Below, in pieces: positions 25,450 through 30,938 of a DNA stretch of 30,938 bases. Source of the stretch: a virus; the IMG/VR virus record IMGVR_UViG_3300034284_001069, positions 1-30,938 of that record; one strand, given 5' to 3'. Numbering within the stretch: position 1 is the first letter of the stretch; every line of letters starts with the position of its first letter. The notes under the pieces were generated by a model. That model was given only the letters and a program-made list of their open reading frames with translations. It did not search any database and was not told the DNA's origin. The translations under genes and the position numbers were made by a program.

Positions 25450-25626
25450 TTAGTTAGAAGTCTTATAAAACCCTGATCCATTAAATTGGATTACGGGCGC
25501 ATCAAATACTCTTTTTAATTCAGAGCCACACTCAGGGCATTTAGTATTCTTTTGATCTTCTGTAATAGATCTATTCTCTGTATAAGAATGTAGATTATCT
25601 TTGCATTTATAATCATAGATAGGCAT
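25450..25626 (-). CDS. FmdB-like zinc-ribbon protein
   Basis: A 58-residue protein starting at ATG 25626 with MPIYDYKC, the usual beginning of FmdB-type (CxxC_CxxC_SSSS) proteins; the 12 residues of the longer reading are not conserved in type. It has KCPECGSELKRVFDAPVIQF and ends GSGFYKTSN, also family-typical. The first metal knuckle is incomplete: CKDNLH instead of CxxC, so a histidine may bind or the site is changed. GAGG lies upstream. It follows the ferredoxin gene in an operon. Role unknown; regulatory or RNA-related. Confidence 0.75.
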   Translation of the reverse strand: MPIYDYKCKDNLHSYTENRSITEDQKNTKCPECGSELKRVFDAPVIQFNGSGFYKTSN

Positions 25627-25633
25627 AATAATA

Positions 25634-25879
25634 TTATACCTCAATAAAGATGCATTCACCAGGGCATTCTTCAGCAGATTCTACTACGTCATCAAGTTTG
25701 TCATCAGCAAAAGATGCTAGCCCTGCTGAGCCTTCTGGGTTCCCCACTGCTGCACAATAGATCTTGTCTCCCTCTTTGACATAAGCCAGTCCGTCATCCA
25801 TCATGACAAATACATCCGGAGCTATTTCTGCGCATAGTCCGTCTCCAGTACACAGGTCTTGGTCAATCCATACTCTCAT
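25634..25879 (-). CDS. Ferredoxin (single-cluster type)
   Basis: An 81-residue acidic protein. DLCTGDGLCAEIAPDVF and EECPGECIFI give the cysteines of a single-cluster bacterial-type ferredoxin (3Fe-4S or 4Fe-4S), the type that gives electrons to cytochromes P450 and others in actinobacteria. Full length, ATG overlapping the previous stop (ATGA). Ferredoxins in phages are known from marine viruses; the electron acceptor is not in this window unless it is the oxygenase, which normally does not need it. Confidence 0.88.
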   Translation of the reverse strand: MRVWIDQDLCTGDGLCAEIAPDVFVMMDDGLAYVKEGDKIYCAAVGNPEGSAGLASFADDKLDDVVESAEECPGECIFIEV

Positions 25880-26223
25880 TCGTCGTCCTCTTCTTCTTCG
25901 TCATCGTCTTTTTTACTACCGTTAACTACACCATCTGGAATAGCAGCAAGTCTGCAATATCCACCGTCTTGTACTTTTTGCTTAACGATCTTACAGACTC
26001 CAGAGCCTTCATACTGAGAACAGTTACTGCACATAACTCCAATGCTAGCGTTGTCATTCTCAGATGCTTCAACATACCCAACCCAAATACCATTGCCGTC
26101 GCTATTGGAAAGCTTTCCATATTTTTTAGCAATCGATCTCAAGGCATTAACAAACTCTTGCTCAGCTGGAGCCATCTTATAGTTTGTATTTTTTACCATT
26201 TCAGTAAGCCAATAATTTTTCAT
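25876..26223 (-). CDS. Conserved phage protein with Cys cluster (HiPIP-like pattern)
   Basis: A 115-residue protein. The centre has IGVMCSNCSQYEGSGVCKIV followed by GYCRLAAIPDGVV: four cysteines in the order CxxC, C, C, as in a family found beside portal and capsid genes of many phages and similar to small high-potential iron-sulfur proteins. The end is an acidic tail (DDDEEEEDDE). ATG 26223 has a weak ribosome site. A metal- or Fe-S-binding structural or redox role is inferred; the ferredoxin is the next gene. Confidence 0.72.
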   Translation of the reverse strand: MKNYWLTEMVKNTNYKMAPAEQEFVNALRSIAKKYGKLSNSDGNGIWVGYVEASENDNASIGVMCSNCSQYEGSGVCKIVKQKVQDGGYCRLAAIPDGVVNGSKKDDDEEEEDDE

Positions 26224-26256
26224 TTTTTTTCCATTCTTAAAATGTTAGTAAGGATA

Positions 26257-27644
26257 CTATCCATCTGACATTAATTGTTTTCTCATCTGTTGTTCTTTAT
26301 TATAATCGTTTTCCATAGACTGTTGGTGACCTTTAGCTTTTTCTGCAGCCCAACCAGCCCCAGCTGCCAAAGCAGCAAGACCAGCCATTCTAGCATTCTT
26401 TGATCCCTTTATACCCTTCATGACACTGCCTGCTATTTCTTTGCCAGCTCTCATCAAATCATCCATTGTGTTAATCGATTTATTTACCTTAGCAGCGGTA
26501 TTTGCTCCAGCCGGTGGCATACCATGTCCAGCACCACTGGCTACTTGCTGTGCCACTGTAGCAGACCTAGGGGCAGCAGCCTGTTGAGTAGCAGCACTAG
26601 TAGCACTGGCAGCAGAAGGAGCAGACGCTGCAGTCGGAGTAGTGGAAACGTGCGGTGCTGGCTTTCCGTACCCTTACCTTGCCCTTAGGTGTTTCTTTTG
26701 GTTTACCGCCATCAACATCAGTAATTTCTTTAACTGTCTCTTTAGCTTTATCTTCAGCAATTCCTTCTATTTTTTCTTGAGCTTTTTCTTGAAGAGCCTC
26801 TTGAATAGATTCAGGACCTGCTTCTCCAGCAGACGCTTGTAAATCCTCTTGAACAACTTCTTGTTGATCTTGCCCAGTTTCTTCTGCTAGGGCATCACCT
26901 TTATTGTTTGCTATTTCCGCAGCTATGGCATCACCTTTATCTTTAACCTCCATAGCTGGAGTTTTGATTCCCCTACGAGCCATAAAATCAGAGACTGGTT
27001 CTACAGATTTAGTTCCTCTTAAATTATTTTCTAAATCTCCTTGAAAATAATGTCTTTCTCCAGTTGATTCGAATACATCTATAACTCTATCGCCCTTATG
27101 ATGACCTTGTGCTCCGTATTCGTAGATGTGTTGACCAGCAAGCTGCTGACCGCTCAAGTCCTGGACCTTAATTCCAACATCCTGCATTGCTTGATATTGT
27201 TTACCAGTAGGACCAAGACCGTTGATTAGCTACTTCTCTGTTTAAATATTGATTTAAAACATCTGGGTCGTCTAGGTGTACGCCCATTGCATTGTCAAAA
27301 AAACTACCAGCTCCATGGTTGGCATTCCAAGCAGCGTCAGTTGAACCATCATCTAATGTTCGAGCTATTTCTGGGAGTTTCCACCTTGCAGTTCTTCCAC
27401 TGTGAGTCTGAACATATATGGAGCCACTATGTTCCCCATGTATATTAGCCCTTCTCGAAGGTGTTAAATCCGTTTTTGCTGACGGACCTCTTGTCGCTGG
27501 ACTATGAGTTGCACTTCCAGTTCTAAAAACTCTAGCTACATCTCCACTAGCAAAAGCATCAGCTACATCTTTAGGTAAGTTTTCCCCAAAACGGGGATCC
27601 ATCCCTAGTGCAACCTGAAATAGATCTACTGGTTGTTTTGCCAT
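26257..27644 (-). CDS. Structural-type protein, read through CGGT and CGGA quadruplets
   Basis: As triplets this locus falls into three pieces (27644-27201, 27187-26597, 26556-26257). With CGGT at 27221-27218 and CGGA at 26668-26665 each read as one codon it becomes one 461-residue protein (141 + 1 + 183 + 1 + 135 codons) ending at TAA 26259-26257. The first part starts MAKQPVDLFQVALGMDP after AAAAGGA. The second part runs from LGPTGKQYQAMQDVGIKVQD into an acidic Gln/Glu/Ala-rich helical region. The third part has Ala/Ser/Pro-rich linker, then INTMDDLMRAGKEIAGSVMK and an Ala-rich helix. The pieces join as one sensible sequence, whereas triplet reading ends in odd tails (RSWSYW and CSFCCQCY). 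Probably a virion or assembly protein; no family recognised. Confidence 0.82.
26665..26668 (-). other. Quadruplet codon CGGA (site 8)
   Basis: In-frame CGG plus A in the minus-strand gene (residue 326). Triplet reading gives a cysteine-rich nonsense tail and a stop; four-base reading continues through a Ser/Ala/Thr/Pro linker into the downstream ORF. Confidence 0.88.
27218..27221 (-). other. Quadruplet codon CGGT (site 9)
   Basis: In-frame CGG followed by T (residue 142). The upstream frame stops at 27201; the downstream frame has a TAG some 12 bases before this site, so the switch must fall in a window of about 30 bases, in which this CGG is in register. It shows that the fourth base is not restricted to A. 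Confidence 0.82.
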
Positions 27645-27666
27645 GGTTTAATCCTTTTAATTAAGA

Positions 27667-27885
27667 TTATATTGATGCGGTTTCTTTAGCTGGGATACAA
27701 GTCCTGCAGCAATACATAGAGCTATTGTCTTCATATACTATACCTTTGACTAAACTTCTTTTGCAAGAAGGACAAACGAATGGTCTATCTGGAACACCAT
27801 AATACATTATAGCTTTTCCGGGAAGTTCTTTTTTAACTTCCTTTGTAGTTGTCACATTTCTTTTTGCTGGTTTTTTACCGGCCAT
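27667..27885 (-). CDS. Small zinc-ribbon protein
   Basis: A 72-residue protein from ATG 27885, with GGAGG six bases upstream; the ATG at 27900 is in frame but precedes the ribosome site. A basic N-terminus (MAGKKPAKRNVTTTKEVKKE) is followed by FVCPSCKRSL and MYCCRTCIP, two CxxC knuckles. Probably a zinc ribbon that binds nucleic acid or protein. It is the first gene of the minus-strand operon. Confidence 0.7.
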   Translation of the reverse strand: MAGKKPAKRNVTTTKEVKKELPGKAIMYYGVPDRPFVCPSCKRSLVKGIVYEDNSSMYCCRTCIPAKETASI

Positions 27886-27961
27886 AACATACCTCCACAT
27901 ATTGGTTACTATTAGTATATAGTAAGTAAATTACTGCAAATACCTTCGAATTGGTGGCAAT

Positions 27962-29825
27962 ATGACGCAAAATAGAACATTTAATGTTGATGATTATATA
28001 AGGGTATCTCCATTTATAGAACAGGGCCCATACCGTGATTCGATACAAAATTTAACTGAACGCCTTAAAAAAGCTAGGCTAGAAAACTCTATAGCAACAA
28101 TAAGAAATGTTCAATCTACAAGATCATTAAGTCCATCTAGAGCAGCAAAAACTTTTGGGTCTGGAACATTAAGTGTAGGTCAAGTTTTAAACCAAAGTTT
28201 TCCATCTTATGGACAGCTATTTGGAAAATCTATCTATGCATTTACAAGCCCGGAAGGATGGGATGATTCCATAGATCAAATTTTTGGAATGTTTGGGTCT
28301 CTTAGTACCATGGACACAGCAGCTTTTCAAATGGCTCTTGATCCTAATGAAGTTCCGAAAAACGCCGGCGCTACAACCACGCATCAAGATGTAATGGAGG
28401 CATTAACAGGAGACGTAAGGCAAAAAACTAAACTTTTTTCTGGTGATCCTATTCCAGGAGAAACAGTAGGTGGAAAAGTAAAAATTTCAATTCCTAACCC
28501 TCAAGAAATATTTCATCTTAATATGACAAAACCGCCTGGTGGTGGGATTGGAGGTCCTAAAGCTGGATCAGTTCCAGATATTGAAAGAGAAGTAAAAATT
28601 ACTGGACATGAACTAACTCACGTGTTAACAGCAGAGGCCGGAACAAGAAACGAAACACTTAAGCAAAATCTCGAGCAGTCTATTGTATCATTAATGACTC
28701 CCGATAGAGAATCTCATATTAATAGTATCTTTCGTAAGCGCTTTGCTCTTATGACTAGATACCAAAAATTTTTAAAATCACAAGGATTAACCGAAGAAGA
28801 AATATCTGACAGAACTCCTTACACCTTAAAAGAAGATCGAAGTAAAAAAATAGCACAAAGGCTTTCTACATCTGTCGATCCAAAATTAAAACTGTCAATT
28901 AATTCTCCACAAATTCAAGAAATTTTACAAGGCGCAAGAACTTTTATGCACGAAAAAGTTATCGAAGAAGTAACTGCTGAAGTTGGTGGAAATTTAATCA
29001 GTTTAAGATCTGGAAATGTTGAAGATTTAGTTCAAAATATAAGTAAAATTGCTGGGGTAGGTTATTTTGCACCAAGTGCTTGGACTGGATATTCAAGTGG
29101 TGTGCTTGGTAAAGCTAAATCAACTTTAATTCAATTAGCAGATTCCGGCTTGTTAATGGGCGAAAAAGGAGAATCTATGACTAGTGAGGCAGTAGAACAA
29201 TTCTTTGAAGCTTCTAAGCAATCTATTTTAGATTTTAGCGGCGCGGCATTTGCTGTTGGAATGGAAGACTCTATTTTATCGCTTCCCGACAGTATGGATG
29301 GAAAATCTTTGAAAGAATTCAAACAGGCATATTTACGGAGCAATTCGTAAAAGAGTAAGGGAACAAGAAACTACCACAGAATATGTAAAGCGGAAATGTC
29401 CCCGGCTATTCGAGGAGAACAGATTATAAAACTCGGAATAGAAAGTCTAACAAGAAATAAAAGTGCAGTAAAAATACCTAATGTTGGATATCAAAGAGCT
29501 TATATAGAATTAAAAACTGGAACATTAGCACCTGAAATAGATCATTTTGGAAGAGTAATTGATATAGCACCCATGATTGATACACCACCCTCTGGTCAGG
29601 GTGTAAGTGCAGTTGTTTCTAGTGCTACTGCTACTAGTCCATCTAACCAGACTATGAGAATGACGGAATCAATTCTTCGGAACTCCAAGAGTCTCAAAAA
29701 GAGTTCCTCAAAGCACATCTGCAGTATCCGAAGCAGTTGCTGCTGGCACTAAAGCTTCAAGAAAACTTGGTTCCTCAGCTGTTCAAGCTTTAAGAGGTAC
29801 TAATTTTGGTAGACTATTTCGTTAA
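27962..29825 (+). CDS. Zincin-like protein (HELTH), read through four CGGA quadruplets
   Basis: Triplet reading stops at 29350 and leaves a stray ORF (29396-29752). Reading CGGA at 29336, 29391, 29434 and 29678 as single codons gives one 619-residue protein (458 + 1 + 17 + 1 + 13 + 1 + 80 + 1 + 47 codons) ending LFR and TAA 29823-29825, four bases into the convergent dehydratase. The path passes stops at 29348 (first frame), 29427 (second) and 29458 (third). Residues 216-220 are HELTH in ITGHELTHVLTAEAG, the HExxH zinc motif of metallopeptidases. The C-terminal part, made only via the quadruplets, contains VKIPNVGYQRAYIELKTG and ends with a basic Ala/Ser helix. No signal peptide. Perhaps a virion-associated or maturation protease. 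Confidence 0.83.
29336..29339 (+). other. Quadruplet codon CGGA (site 4)
   Basis: In-frame CGG plus A (residue 459). Triplet reading stops 12 bases later at 29348-29350; four-base reading continues with AIRKRVREQETTTEYVK. Confidence 0.88.
29391..29394 (+). other. Quadruplet codon CGGA (site 5)
   Basis: In-frame CGG plus A in the frame set by site 4 (residue 477). Without it that frame stops at 29427-29429. Confidence 0.82.
29434..29437 (+). other. Quadruplet codon CGGA (site 6)
   Basis: In-frame CGG plus A in the frame set by site 5 (residue 491). Without it that frame stops at 29458-29460. Three +1 steps return to the first frame. Confidence 0.82.
29678..29681 (+). other. Quadruplet codon CGGA (site 7)
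   Basis: In-frame CGG plus A (residue 572). Triplet reading gives a Lys/Ser/Cys nonsense tail to 29752; four-base reading gives TPRVSKRVPQSTSAVSEAVA and ends at 29825, next to the opposing gene. Confidence 0.87.
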
Positions 29826-30832
29826 TCTCTCCACAGCCATTCAGGATGAGCCTTAGTCCACTCAACTGTAAGCTCTAAAGATCTCTCCAGTGCCATTGGA
29901 GCAACCCATCCAGCATCAGCAAGCTTCTTTCCGTCAAGGGCATAGCGTAGGTCATGTCCCGGTCTTGTGGTATGGAAGTCCTCGAATATAAAATTCAATT
30001 CCTTGCCCCAGTACTTAGCTACAAGCTGAGCCATCTCAAGGTTATTAATCTCTTTCTCGCCCACAATATGATACTTATCTGGTCGATCTGAGTTTGGATA
30101 ATGTGTAGCAGGTAGATTCTTTAGAATAAAGACGAGAGCATCTGCTTGATTTCTTGCGTGTAAATAAAAGCGTGAACCAATATTATCTGGAGTGCCATGG
30201 ATTGTCATTGGTACATCTTTTTCAAGACAGTACATGATCTTTGGAATAAACTTCTCAGGATCCTGACGCTCACCAATAATATTCATGGTGTTAGTTATGA
30301 CTACTGGAACGTCAAACGTTCTCCAATATGAGATACAAGCAGCTTCCTGTGCAGCTTTAGAGCCTGAGTATGGATTAGATGGCAGGATAGTGTCCCATTC
30401 CTTGTGGGCATATCCCTTGGGAGCAGGACCATAAACCTCATCTGTTGAGACATGTAGAAATACTTCTGGCTTAATCTTGCGTGCAAGCTCTAGCATGTTA
30501 ACGACCAATGCTACATTGTTCATGATGAATGGTGCTGGGTCTGTAATAGATCTATCTACGTGTGAATCAGATGCCATAGAAATAATATAATCAATATGAC
30601 CCATGTCTTTAATCATTACATCAGAAAATGGAACAGTAAGATCATGAGTAATTAATTTAACTCTGTGCTTGTTTTCTTCCCAAGATTTAATGGAGGTAAT
30701 TCTATCTGTTACTCCACGATGACGGAATGAATCGCTAATGACGACATCCCAGTCTGTTGTTTTAAAAATATGTTCTAGAGTGTGGTGTCCTACGAAACCA
30801 CCTGCTCCTGTTAAAAATACTCTTTTATTCAC
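29822..30832 (-). CDS. rmlB: dTDP-glucose 4,6-dehydratase-like SDR enzyme
   Basis: A 336-residue extended short-chain dehydrogenase. TGAGGFVGHH (residues 8-17) binds NAD; catalytic residues are in STDEVYG (T130, D131, E132) and NPYSGSKA (Y155, K159), the signature of RmlB-type sugar-nucleotide 4,6-dehydratases. The length fits. The reaction makes dTDP-4-keto-6-deoxyglucose, a precursor for deoxysugars; the window has glycosyltransferases that could use such sugars, although other rml genes are not seen. Its stop overlaps the end of the convergent zincin gene. It lies directly downstream of the tRNA gene. Confidence 0.9.
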   Translation of the reverse strand: MNKRVFLTGAGGFVGHHTLEHIFKTTDWDVVISDSFRHRGVTDRITSIKSWEENKHRVKLITHDLTVPFSDVMIKDMGHIDYIISMASDSHVDRSITDPAPFIMNNVALVVNMLELARKIKPEVFLHVSTDEVYGPAPKGYAHKEWDTILPSNPYSGSKAAQEAACISYWRTFDVPVVITNTMNIIGERQDPEKFIPKIMYCLEKDVPMTIHGTPDNIGSRFYLHARNQADALVFILKNLPATHYPNSDRPDKYHIVGEKEINNLEMAQLVAKYWGKELNFIFEDFHTTRPGHDLRYALDGKKLADAGWVAPMALERSLELTVEWTKAHPEWLWRD

Positions 30833-30857
30833 TGTATTACTTTCTTGATTATTAGAT

Positions 30858-30933
<76 letters not shown>

Positions 30934-30938
30934 ATAAT

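Noticed and set aside
26257-26556. Independent 99-residue gene starting at GTG 26556
   Set aside because: The frame is open further upstream to the CGGA at 26668 and joins the preceding ORF; no ribosome site at the GTG.
29396-29752. Separate gene starting at ATG 29396
   Set aside because: No ribosome site, and its body is reached in frame by three quadruplets from the upstream gene, while its end is a nonsense tail corrected by the fourth.

Overview
The window is part of an AT-rich genome of a tailed double-stranded DNA phage. It has replication genes, a lysis cassette, collagen-like tail fibres and glycosylation genes, packed tightly with many ATGA, TTGA and TAATG overlaps. The host is not certain. 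Extended -10 promoters that leave almost no leader, and the Thr-rich linkers of the large secreted protein, would fit an actinobacterium; that is an inference.

The main result is that four genes can only be read if an in-frame CGG is decoded as a four-base codon (CGGN, a +1 step). I count nine such sites: eight CGGA and one CGGT. They lie in a PD-(D/E)XK nuclease (1 site), a sigma-like factor (2), an HELTH zincin-like protein (4) and a minus-strand structural-type protein (2). With this rule each gene becomes one continuous ORF of integral length, stop codons in all three frames are bypassed, and the repaired ends fit the neighbouring genes to the base. I checked the other CGG trinucleotides by eye and found none in triplet register in a confident gene. 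At the window edge (30858-30933, minus strand) is a tRNA with glycine identity features (G1:C72, C2:G71, G3:C70, U73, C35/C36) and an anticodon arm of 19 nt instead of 17. Its loop contains UCCG, the exact complement of CGGA. Together these look like a natural quadruplet code, CGGN = Gly, with its own tRNA.

Layout. 1-6160 (+): archaeo-eukaryotic-type primase (5' truncated), zinc ribbon, DnaE-type polymerase III alpha subunit, small Cys-rich proteins and a RecB/Cas4-like nuclease, closed by a bidirectional terminator. 6210-6380 (-): one small acidic gene. 6496-10208 (+): the quadruplet-containing nuclease and sigma-like factor, RNase H, a dNMP kinase-like protein and small unknowns. 10289-13555 (+): a run of very small Lys/Ala/Gly-rich basic proteins behind a promoter with a 16-bp palindrome. 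13644-15788 (+): a membrane protein, two glycosyltransferases and a methyltransferase. 15830-19643 (+): an M15-like lysin, small membrane proteins of holin type and a 927-residue secreted, repeat-rich surface protein with a nested holin-like start. 19749-25431: two fibre genes with collagen-like repeats, with a 2OG-Fe(II) oxygenase between them on the minus strand. 25450-27885 (-): FmdB-like zinc ribbon, ferredoxin, Cys-containing phage protein, quadruplet-containing protein and zinc ribbon. 27962-29825 (+): zincin-like protein with four quadruplets. 29822-30933 (-): RmlB-type dehydratase and the quadruplet tRNA.

The early replication genes lack quadruplet codons, while the sigma-like factor and two probable late proteins carry them. 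This suggests that late expression depends on the phage tRNA.
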